A program made the translations under genes and the position numbers. The notes beneath the pieces were generated by a model that worked only from the letters and a program-made list of their open reading frames with translations, did not search any database and had not been told where the DNA came from. Positions 47,858 through 57,267 of a stretch of 64,000 nt of DNA are shown in pieces. The stretch is taken from assembly GCF_001953055.1 (NCBI RefSeq), contig NZ_CP019044.1:1054001-1118000 (forward strand), given 5' to 3'. This DNA comes from Salaquimonas pukyongi (GTDB lineage: Bacteria; Pseudomonadota; Alphaproteobacteria; Rhizobiales; Rhizobiaceae). How positions within the stretch are numbered: the stretch's first letter is position 1; each line of letters opens with the position of its first letter.

Positions 47858-48445
47858 GTGCAGATCAAGCTTCAAAACGGTTTTCCGCCCGCGCTCAAGC
47901 CCGATGCGGCCGCCCTGTATTTTGCCGCCTTCGAAGGCAAGATCGGCGGCATTCTCGGCCGTGACGGCAGGGGCGTGCGCTTCATCGAGCGCGTCATCGA
48001 TCCCGGCCACGCCATCAGCGCCGTCTCCAGGGACGGCAACACGCTTTACGGCATTGCCGGTTTCAAGACTTCCGAAGGCGCCCTGGTGGGCGGCGAACTG
48101 TCTGACCTTGCCGCCATCCATGGCTGGTTCGGCGCGCTGTGGCGCGGCCTGATCCTGTCGCTGCTGGAGCGTGACCTTGAAGACGATGTCCTGTTGATGG
48201 ACGGCATTGCCGTCTCCCAGGCCGCGCGCGGGCAGGGCGTCGGCACGAAACTGCTGCAGGCCATTTTCAAAGAAGCCGAAAGCCGGGGAAAGAAACGCAT
48301 CCGGCTCGATGTCATCGATACCAACCCACGCGCCAGGGCACTTTATGAGCGGCTCGGTTTCGTCAAGACGGGTAGCGAACATCTGGGCCCGCTCAAATTC
48401 CTGTTCGGATTTTCCTCTTCAGCACGCATGGAGCGGCCTGTCTGA
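47858..48445 (+). CDS. GNAT family N-acetyltransferase
   Basis: The 195-residue protein starts at GTG 47858, 22 bases after aspS. It shows DDVLLMDGIAVSQAARGQGVGTKLLQAIFKEAESRG (acetyl-CoA loop ARGQGVG) and DVIDTNPRARALYERLGFVKTG, the standard GNAT C-terminus. The N-terminal 60 residues are less typical. Substrate unknown. Co-transcription with aspS is likely. Confidence 0.87.
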   Translation: MQIKLQNGFPPALKPDAAALYFAAFEGKIGGILGRDGRGVRFIERVIDPGHAISAVSRDGNTLYGIAGFKTSEGALVGGELSDLAAIHGWFGALWRGLILSLLERDLEDDVLLMDGIAVSQAARGQGVGTKLLQAIFKEAESRGKKRIRLDVIDTNPRARALYERLGFVKTGSEHLGPLKFLFGFSSSARMERPV

Positions 48446-48636
48446 CGCCGGTTTTGTCCGGCCAGTCACGGCAATTGGAACATGCCGGCGCTGCCAGCAA
48501 ATCTGCAACATCCACGAAATGTTGATCTGCGGGAGGGGCGGACCCCTTGCATCGCCGGCAGGAAACGCTAGGAATGCCCTTGCGTTAGAAGGCCCCGACA
48601 TCAGGGCGGGGCGGAGGAGTTTTCCGGGTTTCATCC

Positions 48637-49482
48637 ATGGTTCGCATTGCACGCGTTTTCGCCGCGCCTGCCGTCATAGTCTTGATTCTGCTTTCTACGC
48701 TGGCCGCCGCCGCGCAGGAGCTTAAGGCCGGTGTGCCTGTCGGCTTCGGCCAGCATGTCGACATCTATGTCCCCGATGCCGCCAAGCCCAAGGGCCTGTT
48801 TCAGATTCGCAGGAAGGTTCCGGTTCTGCTCTATGTCCATGGCGGCGGCTGGATCAAGGGCGATACCAGCCGCGTCTACAACCTGCCCTCCTTCGCCAAC
48901 TCCCGTGGCTACATGCTGGTTTCGGCAAGCTACCGCCCGGTCCCGCGCACCAACATCGATGGTCAGGTGAAAGATGTGATCCGTGCCATCAACTGGACCC
49001 GCAAGAACATTGCCCGCTATGGCGGCAATCCCAAGAAAATCGTCATCATGGGCCATTCGGCCGGTGCCCATCTGGTGTCCATGGTGGGCGTGCAGAAAAA
49101 GGCCGGCCCGCTGCGCGGCATCGTCGCCAACGACGTTCAGGCCTATGACATGGTGGCCTATGCCTCGATCCGCGGCGGCATCGATGGGGTCTATCTGAAG
49201 GCCTTCGGCCAAAATCCCGACAACTGGATCAGATGGTCGCCCGTTACCTATGCCCGCCGCTCCAACGGCTTTCCGCCTTTTCTGGTGATGTATTCGCGCT
49301 CCCACCGCCCGCGCCGGGCGATCGTCTCGGTAGCCTTTGCCCGCGAGCTGCGCCGAAGGGGCACAAATGTCACCCTGTTTAACGGTTCGCGCTATTCCCA
49401 CGGCTCGATTGCCCGCGGCATCGGCACCAGCGCGGAAGTTACAAGGGCTCTGGACAACTTCCTGCGCCGGGCCTACCGGTAA
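48637..49482 (+). CDS. Exported alpha/beta hydrolase (esterase/lipase type)
   Basis: The 281-residue protein has a signal peptide (ARVFAAPAVIVLILLSTLAAAAQ) and an alpha/beta hydrolase fold of the BD-FAE/carboxylesterase type: the oxyanion-hole HGGGWIKGD and the nucleophile elbow GHSAGAHL. A catalytic His is plausible in SRYSHGSIARG. It is predicted periplasmic. An FAD oxidoreductase and an MFS transporter follow on the same strand. Confidence 0.88.
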   Translation: MVRIARVFAAPAVIVLILLSTLAAAAQELKAGVPVGFGQHVDIYVPDAAKPKGLFQIRRKVPVLLYVHGGGWIKGDTSRVYNLPSFANSRGYMLVSASYRPVPRTNIDGQVKDVIRAINWTRKNIARYGGNPKKIVIMGHSAGAHLVSMVGVQKKAGPLRGIVANDVQAYDMVAYASIRGGIDGVYLKAFGQNPDNWIRWSPVTYARRSNGFPPFLVMYSRSHRPRRAIVSVAFARELRRRGTNVTLFNGSRYSHGSIARGIGTSAEVTRALDNFLRRAYR

Positions 49483-49549
49483 CGTCTTTCGCTTTTGCCG
49501 GCTTTCTGGCCGGCCATCACTACGAGGCGTTGGACCGGGAGGAATTCAC

Positions 49550-50926
49550 ATGGCCGTTGGTCTGGGCAGCATTCGCGAACCTGCGCGCGAAATCGGGGTC
49601 ATCCGGAAAACCGATGTTCTGGTGGTGGGTTCCGGCCCTGCCGGGCTTTCGGCTGCCCTTGCGGCGGCCCGTGCCGGGGCTGAAGTAACCCTGGTCGAAC
49701 GCTTTGGCTGTCTTGGCGGCAACATCACCGCCGTTGGCGTTGAGGGCTTTGCCTGGTACCGCCACGACAAGACGGTCGAAGCCAACGGCATTGGCCGCGA
49801 ATTCGAGACCAGGGCACATGAAATGGGCGCTGCGGTGCCCGAAAGCCAGTCGAATTCCTATGAACTGGATTCAGAAGGCTTCAAGCTGGTTGCCGACACG
49901 CTGGTGGAAGAAGCCGGCGTTCACCCGATGATGCACCGGTTTTTCGTCGCGCCAATCATGGATGGTGATACGGTTACCGGCATCATCACCGAATCGAAGG
50001 CAGGCCGCGAGGCGATCCTGGCCAAACGCATCATCGATGCCACCGGCGATGCCGACGTGCTGCACCATGCCGGCGCGCCGACGTTCAAGACGCCGAAAGA
50101 AGAGATGATGGCCGCCTCGGTGATGTTTCATGTTGCAGGGGTCGACAAGGCGAAATTCATGCAGGGCATCCGCAACGATCCCCAGACCTACAGGGACTGG
50201 GGCGGCGGCGGCGAATGGAACATCGAAACCTCCGGCAAGGAGGACGAGATGTTTTCGCCCTTCATCAAGAAGCCCTTCCAGAAGGCAATCGAGGACGGGT
50301 TGATCCCGGCCCATCTGCAGACCATTGCCGGCACCTGGGGCGCCCTGCACGACACCGGCGAACTGACCTATATGAACCTCATCCATCTTGATGGATGCGA
50401 CGGCACGGACCCTGATTCGATGACCCGTTTCGAGATCGAGGGCCGCCGCCAGTCGATGATGGCCATCGAGGCGCTTCGGCGCTACATGCCCGGCTGCGAA
50501 AGCGTGCGGCTGAGAAATTTCGGCATGACCATCGGCATTCGCGACACCCGCAAGGCCGATTGCCATTACAACATGACCGAGGACGATGTGCGCAACCAGG
50601 CCCGGTTCGAGGATTCGGTCGGCATCTATCCGGAGTTCATCGATGGCTACGGCGTTTTGATCCTGCCGACGACGGGCCGCTATTTCCACATGCCCTACCG
50701 CAACCTGCTGCCGAAAAAGGTCAGGAACCTGCTGGTGGCAGGCCGCGCAACCGGTGGCGACCGTATTTCCCATGCCGCGACCCGCAACATGAGCTGTTGC
50801 GCGGTGACCGGGCAGGGGGCGGGGATTGCCGCTGCCCTGTCGCTCAAATCGAACCGCGAACTCGACCGGATCGACATTGCCCAGGTGCACAAGGAGCTTG
50901 ACCGCCAGGGCGTGCGCTACCAGTAA
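49550..50926 (+). CDS. FAD-dependent oxidoreductase (FAD_oxidored family)
   Basis: The 458-residue protein has an N-terminal dinucleotide fold (DVLVVGSGPAGLSAALAAARAG), GCLGGNITAVGVEGFAW, and a C-terminal FAD-closing segment LLVAGRATGGDRISHAATRNMSCCAVTGQGAGIAAAL, characteristic of the FAD_oxidored (PF12831) family. Members are poorly characterised; no substrate can be given. ATG 49550 follows a strong GGGAGGA. The enzyme has no signal peptide and is cytoplasmic. Confidence 0.9.
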   Translation: MAVGLGSIREPAREIGVIRKTDVLVVGSGPAGLSAALAAARAGAEVTLVERFGCLGGNITAVGVEGFAWYRHDKTVEANGIGREFETRAHEMGAAVPESQSNSYELDSEGFKLVADTLVEEAGVHPMMHRFFVAPIMDGDTVTGIITESKAGREAILAKRIIDATGDADVLHHAGAPTFKTPKEEMMAASVMFHVAGVDKAKFMQGIRNDPQTYRDWGGGGEWNIETSGKEDEMFSPFIKKPFQKAIEDGLIPAHLQTIAGTWGALHDTGELTYMNLIHLDGCDGTDPDSMTRFEIEGRRQSMMAIEALRRYMPGCESVRLRNFGMTIGIRDTRKADCHYNMTEDDVRNQARFEDSVGIYPEFIDGYGVLILPTTGRYFHMPYRNLLPKKVRNLLVAGRATGGDRISHAATRNMSCCAVTGQGAGIAAALSLKSNRELDRIDIAQVHKELDRQGVRYQ

Positions 50927-50962
50927 TACCGGGTTTGGTATCGGCTCTCGGCGGGACAATCG

Positions 50963-52186
50963 TTGACACCCTTGCAGCGCATACTGGCCGGCTTTTCGCC
51001 GGTGGCGATCGGTCTTGGCATCACCATGACCGTTTCCTACGGGGCGATGTTTTATTCCTTCGCCATCCTGGCGCCTGCCATCATGTCGGATTTCGGCTGG
51101 TCGCGGTCGGTCGTTTTCGGCTCGTTCTCGATTGCCTTGCTGGCCAGCGCCGTTTTCGCGCCCGTTTCGGGCAGGGTGCTCGACCGGCTGGGCGGACGCC
51201 TGGTCCTGTCGGCGGGAACGGTGCTGGCAAGCCTGGCGCTTGCCGCCATGTTCTTTGTTGAAACGCCAATTGCCTATCTTGCAGCGCTGATTGCCATCGA
51301 GGCGATGGCCACCTTTGTCCAGTATGAGGCGGGCTTTACCGCCATGACCCAGATCCGCCAGGGCAAGGCACGGGCGGCGATTTCCGCGATCACGCTGATA
51401 GCCGGTTTTTCCTCAACCATCTTCTGGCCGCTGTGCAGTTTCCTGCTCGAACACTTTACCTGGCAGCAGGTTTATCTTTGGCTTGCGGCAATCAACCTGG
51501 CGGTTTGCCTGCCCATCCATTTGTCCCTGCCCCGCCATGAGGCAAGCCGCAATCCGGCGGCCGCAGCCCATGAACAGCCGCTTCCCGAACCGCTTGCCGG
51601 CAGGGATCGCACGATCGCGCTGATGGCGCTTGCGCTGTCGTTTTCGGCTGCCGGGTTTGTCGTGGTTGCCGTTCAGGCGCACCTGCCGCGCCTGCTGCTG
51701 GAGACCGGCTATACGGTGGCTGCTGCTGCCGCGGTCGGCGCCATGATCGGCCCCTTTCAAGTGGGCGCACGGGTGGTGGAAGTGCTCTTTGGCCAGTCGC
51801 GCCATCCCCTGTGGACGGCGCTTGTCTGCAACATCGCCCTGCTGGCCGGTGCAGCACTGATGTTCGCCTTTGCCTTCGGCGTTCCGGCGGCGATTGCGTT
51901 TGCCGTCTTTTTCGGGGCAGGCCAGGGGCTTGCCCACATCATCCGCGGCGCCGTGCCGCTATACCTTTTCGGGGCGCAGGGCTATGGCCGTTTGACCGGC
52001 AATCTTGGGTTCTTCCGCATTCTGGTGACCGCCTCCGCGCCGTTCGCCATCGCCTGGGTGAGTGATGTCGGCGGCAACCGCTGGGGCATTGCCGCAATCG
52101 TCCTTGCCGGCCTCGTGGCGGTCCTGCCGCTTCTGCCGCTGATGCGTCACGCCGGCCCGGTAGCCCACAAGGCTACGGCGCGCTGA
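50963..52186 (+). CDS. MFS transporter (OFA/YbfB-like)
   Basis: The 407-residue protein starts at TTG 50963 (no ATG precedes homology) and has twelve membrane segments beginning FSPVAIGLGITMTVSYGAMFYSFAILAPAIMSDFGWSR, with the variant loop GRVLDRLGGRLVL. This N-terminus resembles MFS carboxylate/aromatic-acid carriers. It follows the FAD oxidoreductase by 36 bases, suggesting transport linked to that enzyme. Its stop overlaps that of the convergent gene by 14 bases. Confidence 0.88.
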   Translation: MTPLQRILAGFSPVAIGLGITMTVSYGAMFYSFAILAPAIMSDFGWSRSVVFGSFSIALLASAVFAPVSGRVLDRLGGRLVLSAGTVLASLALAAMFFVETPIAYLAALIAIEAMATFVQYEAGFTAMTQIRQGKARAAISAITLIAGFSSTIFWPLCSFLLEHFTWQQVYLWLAAINLAVCLPIHLSLPRHEASRNPAAAAHEQPLPEPLAGRDRTIALMALALSFSAAGFVVVAVQAHLPRLLLETGYTVAAAAAVGAMIGPFQVGARVVEVLFGQSRHPLWTALVCNIALLAGAALMFAFAFGVPAAIAFAVFFGAGQGLAHIIRGAVPLYLFGAQGYGRLTGNLGFFRILVTASAPFAIAWVSDVGGNRWGIAAIVLAGLVAVLPLLPLMRHAGPVAHKATAR

Positions 52187-53861
52187 TCTCGACGTTGAAG
52201 CGCTCGATCAGTTCCGCCGGTTTGACATTGCCGGCCTTCAGCCCTGCACCGATCCCCATCAGTTCCGCCAGGGAAACCGGGTTTTCAGGATTTGCGGTAA
52301 GGGTCAGCGTGCCGGAAGTCTGCAGAAAACGGCCCACGGCGGATGCAACGGAGGAAGCAAATTCCGGCGCTTCCAGCGGCGCCATCATGGCCCCCACCAT
52401 GAACGGAACGGCGGCCAGCATGTCTTCCTTTGTCTGTCCGGACTGGGCGGCCTGCATTTCCATGATGCGGCCCATCAGCGACTGGTCTTCCACCGTGATG
52501 CGCATGTCCTTTACTTCCAGTTCCGACATTTCAGCCAGCAGCTGGAAGCTCAACGCCTGGCGGACCTCGTCATCGATGGCGGAGTTCATGCGGCTTGAAA
52601 TCTTCTGCAGGTTCCGGGCGAAGTCCACGGTGTAGCCGGCCAGCGACAAGCCGAGATCGAGCACCATCATTTCATCGGCGGCAAAGCGGTATTTCGAAAG
52701 GGTGAGGTCGCCGCTCATGGCATTCCATGCAGCCTCGATATCGATGTCCATGTTGATGGAATCATATCCCAGCGCCTCGAACTGCTTTCGGCCCTGATCC
52801 TTTCCTGGCTCGGCGGGAAATTGGGAAACGGCAAGGTAAAGGTCGTTGAAGGTCGCCGTGCCGGTATATTCCCTGGTTTCATTGTCAAAGCGGGCCACGG
52901 ATTTTCCACCCGCCAGCCGGGCAAGTTCAGTACCCTCCATATGGAAGGATACACTGCCCAGCGTCGCGGTCATGTCCTTGTCAGGAAAGACCAGATCGCT
53001 TCCCTCGCCGAAATCGGGGCTGAACAAGTTGTCGATGGCAACGTCACCCATATCGATCGAGAAGCTGCGGTTTTTTTCGTCGGTGCCGTCAATGCGGAAC
53101 CCGGCAAATTCCGCGCTTTCGGCCCTATAGCCGCTTTCACCGAACAGCGAAAAACCCTGAACGGAAATCGCGCCCAGTTGAAACGAACCGCCTTTACCGT
53201 CTTCGGCGGCCGAGCCGGTCGCTGCATCGGAAGTGAAGTTGTCGACGGAAAAATTCCGCTCGCCGCCAAGATGCGTCAAGCCGGAAATCCTGACGGAGGG
53301 CAGGGTAAGGGCAACGCTCTGCTTGCCGCTTGAGACGATGTTGACGCCGGTTGCTTCACCTTGCGCCATGTCGAAGGGCCAGAACGGCCGCTTGCGGTTT
53401 TTGATCGGAGGGAAGTTGAAATCCTCTGCTGAAAGATGGTCGATGGTCAGCGTTGCCGGGCCTTTTTCGTCCTGGCCGTCCTGGTCTTCGCTTTTTCCGG
53501 TGGTCTGGAAGACAAGATTGACTGCGTCCATGGTGGCAAAGGAAAAGCCGTCCTCGCCGATGACCTCGGTCCCCGAAAGCGTCATTTCCCCGATGGTGAT
53601 GCGTTCGCCCTCAGTGCTGTTTTCCATCACCACATCAAGGGCCCGGGCACCGTCGCTGCCGACGGTTTCCAGCGAGCGCCAGGTCAGCGTGTTGCCGTCC
53701 TTTTCAGCTTCCGCCTGCAAGCCCCTGAAGAAGTCGGTTGCATCGAGTGCAGATGCCGGGCCTGCAGCGAAGACACTGGTGCCAAGCAGGAACGCGGCGG
53801 CTGAATGCCGGATGATCCGGCCTGCGGGCAGTGCGGTGACGGAAGATGGCGTAACTGGCAT
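52173..53861 (-). CDS. Large exported protein of unknown function
   Basis: I do not recognise a domain. The 562-residue protein starts at ATG 53861, preceded by GAGGAG, and has a signal peptide ending GPASALDATD. The mature part is low in cysteine and rich in short beta-type motifs that recur irregularly (GEMTLSGTEVIGEDG, LPSVRISGLTHLGG, LGAISVQGFSLFGE, AIDNLFSP, LGSVSFHMEGTEL), followed by an alpha-helical C-terminal third. This suggests an extended repetitive beta structure like lipid-transport or AsmA-type proteins, but that is inference. It is transcribed divergently from parC. The open frame continues 674 codons further upstream, antisense to parC; the break is set by the start codon and signal peptide. 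Confidence 0.75.
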   Translation of the reverse strand: MPVTPSSVTALPAGRIIRHSAAAFLLGTSVFAAGPASALDATDFFRGLQAEAEKDGNTLTWRSLETVGSDGARALDVVMENSTEGERITIGEMTLSGTEVIGEDGFSFATMDAVNLVFQTTGKSEDQDGQDEKGPATLTIDHLSAEDFNFPPIKNRKRPFWPFDMAQGEATGVNIVSSGKQSVALTLPSVRISGLTHLGGERNFSVDNFTSDAATGSAAEDGKGGSFQLGAISVQGFSLFGESGYRAESAEFAGFRIDGTDEKNRSFSIDMGDVAIDNLFSPDFGEGSDLVFPDKDMTATLGSVSFHMEGTELARLAGGKSVARFDNETREYTGTATFNDLYLAVSQFPAEPGKDQGRKQFEALGYDSINMDIDIEAAWNAMSGDLTLSKYRFAADEMMVLDLGLSLAGYTVDFARNLQKISSRMNSAIDDEVRQALSFQLLAEMSELEVKDMRITVEDQSLMGRIMEMQAAQSGQTKEDMLAAVPFMVGAMMAPLEAPEFASSVASAVGRFLQTSGTLTLTANPENPVSLAELMGIGAGLKAGNVKPAELIERFNVEISAP

Positions 53862-54050
53862 GTTGAACTCCTCGCTTGCCCCAATATCGTCATGTGGATC
53901 GTCATGTGGTTTCAGCTTCTTGACGGCAAATCGTGTCGATATGCAGGCACGGGTAAAGGCGGGATGTGAAGAAACGCTGAAAGTTTTCGCTTCAATCCGC
54001 CCTTGCCACGAATCAACCATTTCGCTAACCCCGTCCAAAAGGTGCGGACT

Positions 54051-56324
54051 ATGGGAAAAGACCTGCTTTCTCCCCCCGGTGGTGCCGATGGCGGCGGCGG
54101 AGATGATATCGAACTCATCGATCTGAAGAAGGCGCTGGAAGAGCGCTATCTTGCCTATGCGCTTTCGACCATCATGGGCCGGGCTCTGCCCGATGTGCGT
54201 GACGGGCTGAAACCGGTCCACCGCCGCATTCTGCATGCCATGCGCGTGCTCAAGCTCGATCCCAATACCGGCTACAAGAAATGCGCCCGCATCGTCGGCG
54301 ATGTCATCGGTAAGTTCCACCCCCATGGCGATCAGGCCGTTTACGATGCGCTGGTGCGGCTCGCCCAGGACTTTGCGCAGCGCTATCCGCTGATCGACGG
54401 CCAGGGCAATTTCGGCAATATCGACGGGGACAACGCCGCCGCCTACCGCTACACCGAAGCGCGAATGACCGAGGTGGCGACCCTTCTGCTGGAGGGCATT
54501 GACGAGGACGCGGTCGATTTCCGCCTGACCTATAACGAGGAAGACAAGGAGCCGGTGGTTCTGCCCGGCGCCTTCCCGAACCTTCTGGCAAATGGTTCGT
54601 CCGGCATTGCCGTCGGCATGGCAACGTCCATCCCGCCCCACAATGCGGCCGAACTGTGCGAGGCGGCGCTGCACCTGATCAAGACGCCCAATGCGCGCGC
54701 TGAAACCCTGGTCGACATGGTGCAGGGGCCGGATTTTCCCACCGGCGGCGTGATCGTCGACGGCAAGGGCACGATCATCGAGGCCTACAAGAGCGGGCGG
54801 GGTTCTTTCCGCGTTCGTGCAAAATGGGAAAAGGAGGAAACCGGCCGGGGCGGCTATCGCATCGTCGTCACCGAAATTCCCTATCAGGTGCAGAAGTCTC
54901 GGCTGATCGAGAAGATCGCCGAACTGCTGATCAACCGCAAACTGCCGATGCTGGAGGACATTCGCGATGAGAGCGCGGAAGACGTGCGCATCGTGCTGGA
55001 GCCCAAGAGCCGCTCTGTCGACCCCGACCTGCTGATGGAATCCCTGTTCAAGGTTACCGACCTTGAAAGCCGCTTTTCCATGAACATGAACGTGCTTTCC
55101 GGCGGCAAGGTGCCGCGTGTGCTGGGGCTGAAGGAAGTCCTGCGCGAGTGGCTCGACCACCGCCGCGACGTGCTGGTGCGGCGTTCGAAATTCCGCCTTG
55201 CCCAGATCGAGAAACGCCTCGAAATCCTTGACGGCCTGCTGATCGCCTATCTCAACATCGACGAGGTGATCCGCATCATCCGTTTCGAGGATGAGCCCAA
55301 GCAGAAGCTGATCGCCAGGTTCGAGCTGACCGAGACCCAGGTCGAGGCGATCCTCAACATGCGGCTGAGGGCTCTTGCTAAGCTGCAGGAGATCGAGATC
55401 CGGCGCGAGCACGGCGAACTGACGGAGGAAAAAACACAGATCGAGGCGATCCTGGCCGATGAGGACCGGCAGTGGAAAATCCTCGCCAATGACATCGGCG
55501 AAATCAAGAAGAAGTTCGGCAAGAACACAGACCTTGGCCGCCGCCGCACCCGGTTTGCCGAGGCCAAGGAAATCGATCTGGAAGCCGTCCAGCAGGCGAT
55601 GATCGAAAAGGAGCCGATCACCGTCGTCATCTCCGAAAAGGGGTGGATCCGCGCCATGCGCGGCCATGTGGCAGATTTTTCCACCTTTGCCTTCAAGGAG
55701 GGTGACCGGCTGAAAATTGCGTTCCATGCAGACAGCCACGACAAGATCGTGCTGTTTACCACCAACGGCAAGTTCTTCACCCTTGGCGGCGACAAACTGC
55801 CCGGGGGCAGGGGCCATGGCGAACCGGTGCGCGTGATGATCGAGATGGAAAACGATGCCGACATCGTCGCCGCCTTCCGCCACGATCCCGGGGGCAGGCT
55901 GCTGCTGGCCTCACGCGCCGGCAACGGCTTTACCGTGCAGCAGGCCGACATCATCGCCAATACCCGCAAGGGCAAACAGGTCATGAACGTCAAACTGCCC
56001 GACGAGGCGCTGCTGTGTGTTCCGGTAGCCGACGATGACGACCATTTGGCGGTGGTCGGCGAGAACCGCAAGATGATCCTCTTTCCCCTCGAACAATTGC
56101 CGGAGATGACCCGCGGCAAGGGCGTCAGGCTTCAAAAATACAAGGATGGCGGTGCGAAGGATGCCCGCCCCTTCAGGCTCGAAGACGGGCTTTCCTGGAC
56201 CGATTCAGCCGGCCGCACCTTTACCAGGACGAAGGACGATCTTGCCGAATATCTCGGCGAGCGCGCACAGGCCGGCCGCATGGTGCCCAAGGGTTTTCCC
56301 AAAAACGGCAGATTTTCAGGCTGA
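54051..56324 (+). CDS. parC: DNA topoisomerase IV subunit A
   Basis: ParC with ParE decatenates daughter chromosomes. The 757-residue protein has [18 protein letters not shown], the quinolone-region [17 protein letters not shown], the active-site [11 protein letters not shown] with catalytic Tyr, the coiled coil region [14 protein letters not shown], and a C-terminal beta-pinwheel with weak GyrA-type blades. Residue 95 is Gln where E. coli ParC has Ser80. ATG 54051 is the alphaproteobacterial start; the frame opens 16 codons earlier. A terminator follows. Confidence 0.96.
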   Translation: MGKDLLSPPGGADGGGGDDIELIDLKKALEERYLAYALSTIMGRALPDVRDGLKPVHRRILHAMRVLKLDPNTGYKKCARIVGDVIGKFHPHGDQAVYDALVRLAQDFAQRYPLIDGQGNFGNIDGDNAAAYRYTEARMTEVATLLLEGIDEDAVDFRLTYNEEDKEPVVLPGAFPNLLANGSSGIAVGMATSIPPHNAAELCEAALHLIKTPNARAETLVDMVQGPDFPTGGVIVDGKGTIIEAYKSGRGSFRVRAKWEKEETGRGGYRIVVTEIPYQVQKSRLIEKIAELLINRKLPMLEDIRDESAEDVRIVLEPKSRSVDPDLLMESLFKVTDLESRFSMNMNVLSGGKVPRVLGLKEVLREWLDHRRDVLVRRSKFRLAQIEKRLEILDGLLIAYLNIDEVIRIIRFEDEPKQKLIARFELTETQVEAILNMRLRALAKLQEIEIRREHGELTEEKTQIEAILADEDRQWKILANDIGEIKKKFGKNTDLGRRRTRFAEAKEIDLEAVQQAMIEKEPITVVISEKGWIRAMRGHVADFSTFAFKEGDRLKIAFHADSHDKIVLFTTNGKFFTLGGDKLPGGRGHGEPVRVMIEMENDADIVAAFRHDPGGRLLLASRAGNGFTVQQADIIANTRKGKQVMNVKLPDEALLCVPVADDDDHLAVVGENRKMILFPLEQLPEMTRGKGVRLQKYKDGGAKDARPFRLEDGLSWTDSAGRTFTRTKDDLAEYLGERAQAGRMVPKGFPKNGRFSG

Positions 56325-56338
56325 TTTACCCTGAAGGC

Positions 56339-56360
56339 GGCCGGATTTCCGGCATCTTTT
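56339..56360 (+). terminator. Rho-independent terminator after parC
   Basis: GCCGG-ATTT-CCGGC forms a compact stem-loop 15 bases after the parC stop, followed by ATCTTTT. Confidence 0.55.
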
Positions 56361-56401
56361 CGCATCACCGTGAATGTTGCCAAGCGCATTAAGCTGGCCA
56401 G

Positions 56402-56791
56402 TCAATCTGCCAGAAGTTCATCAATGATCGGGCAGTTTCGATCGTTTTCTTCACACTGAACAATCAAATTCTGCAATGCGGTTTCCATCCGCCCAAGCTC
56501 AACGATTTTCCTCCGGACCACAGAAAGATGATCGGTGGCAATGCTCCGTGCGCTTGCGCAGTTGAGCTTCTTCTTGCCAGCCAATCCCAACAGTGATTTG
56601 GCCTCGCAAATTGGCAGTCCCAATTCGCGGCATCGCTTGATGAACCGGAGGCGGTCAATATCTGCCTTTGAGTAGATCCGCCGGCCAGACACTGTACGCT
56701 CAGGTTTGGGAACAACCCCCTCGCGTTCATAATAGCGAATGGTCTCAATGTTTACGCCACTCAGTTCGGCTGCTTTTCCAATCGCCAGCAT
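56402..56791 (-). CDS. merR: MerR-type mercury-responsive regulator
   Basis: The 129-residue protein has the MerR winged-helix N-terminus (IGKAAELSGVNIETIRYYEREG) and a coiled-coil dimer helix. Cys78 (LNC), Cys113 (VQC) and Cys120 (NCPII) match the three cysteines that bind Hg(II) in Tn501 MerR, with a shorter C113-C120 spacing (six residues between, not eight). It is transcribed divergently from merF across a promoter with the unusual MerR-type spacing. GC content is lower than in parC. Confidence 0.9.
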   Translation of the reverse strand: MLAIGKAAELSGVNIETIRYYEREGVVPKPERTVSGRRIYSKADIDRLRFIKRCRELGLPICEAKSLLGLAGKKKLNCASARSIATDHLSVVRRKIVELGRMETALQNLIVQCEENDRNCPIIDELLAD

Positions 56792-56803
56792 CGGACATCC
56801 CTC

Positions 56804-56834
56804 TTGATCCTGTAGTCACTACAGATTGTATACT
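56804..56834 (+). promoter_or_regulatory. MerR-type promoter with 19-bp spacer and palindromic operator
   Basis: TTGATC (-35) and TATACT (-10) are separated by 19 bases instead of 17, the hallmark of MerR-family promoters that the activator untwists. The spacer holds the perfect palindrome CTGTAGT-C-ACTACAG (56810-56824). It faces merF, whose ATG is 20 bases after the -10. Confidence 0.85.
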
Positions 56835-56854
56835 GAGACCGGAAACTGGCAAGC

Positions 56855-57067
56855 ATGGAGACAAGTTTGGGAAACAGGCTGCTCAAAACCGGCGTTGCCG
56901 GGACACTCGTGACCGCCTTGTGCTGCTTTACACCAATTCTGGTTTGGCTTCTCACGGCAATCGGGCTTGCTGGAATAATAGGCTATCTGGATATCGTTTT
57001 GTTCCCTGCTTTGGGCGTGTTTGTTCTTGTTACAGGATATGCATTTTGGCGACGTCAGACCCGGTAA
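56855..57067 (+). CDS. merF: MerF-like mercury transport protein
   Basis: The 70-residue protein has two membrane helices and the MerF signature ALCCFTPILVWLL with the vicinal Cys pair that takes up Hg(II). Classical MerF (about 81 residues) has a second Cys pair at the C-terminus; this one ends at WRRQTR and lacks it. Located in the inner membrane, it would carry Hg(II) inward. A cysteine-rich protein overlaps its end. No MerA reductase is in the window, so the fate of imported metal is unclear. Confidence 0.85.
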   Translation: METSLGNRLLKTGVAGTLVTALCCFTPILVWLLTAIGLAGIIGYLDIVLFPALGVFVLVTGYAFWRRQTR

Positions 57068-57267
57068 CACTTCAGTCGGAAATCACGTGTCCCGATTGCG
57101 GTCACACCGAGTTGGAGACCATGCCAACAGACGCTTGCCAGTGGTTTTATGACTGCAAAGGGTGCGGTAAATTGCTGAAACCAAAACCCGGAGATTGTTG
57201 CGTCTTTTGTTCATACGGAACGGTTGCCTGTCCGCCGATTCAGGAAGGCAATTCGTGCTGCAGCTGA
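57046..57267 (+). CDS. GDCCVxC-type cysteine-rich protein
   Basis: This short gene starts at TTG 57046 (AGGATA upstream), overlaps the end of merF by 22 bases in another frame, and codes for 73 residues with 11 cysteines: TCPDC, CQWFYDCKGC, GDCCVFCSYG and a final SCC. It belongs to the GDCCVxC (seleno)protein group found in mercury operons, where some members have selenocysteine within the motif; here all are Cys. CPDCG and CKGCG suggest a zinc ribbon-like element. A metal-binding or transfer role for mercury is inferred from the operon. Confidence 0.8.
   Translation: MATSDPVTLQSEITCPDCGHTELETMPTDACQWFYDCKGCGKLLKPKPGDCCVFCSYGTVACPPIQEGNSCCS

Noticed and set aside
53862-55883. An open frame on the minus strand continues 674 codons from the periplasmic-protein gene across parC.
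   Set aside because: It is antisense to parC, which has full homology; a clear ribosome binding site, ATG and signal peptide at 53861 mark the true start. The long frame reflects high GC codon use.
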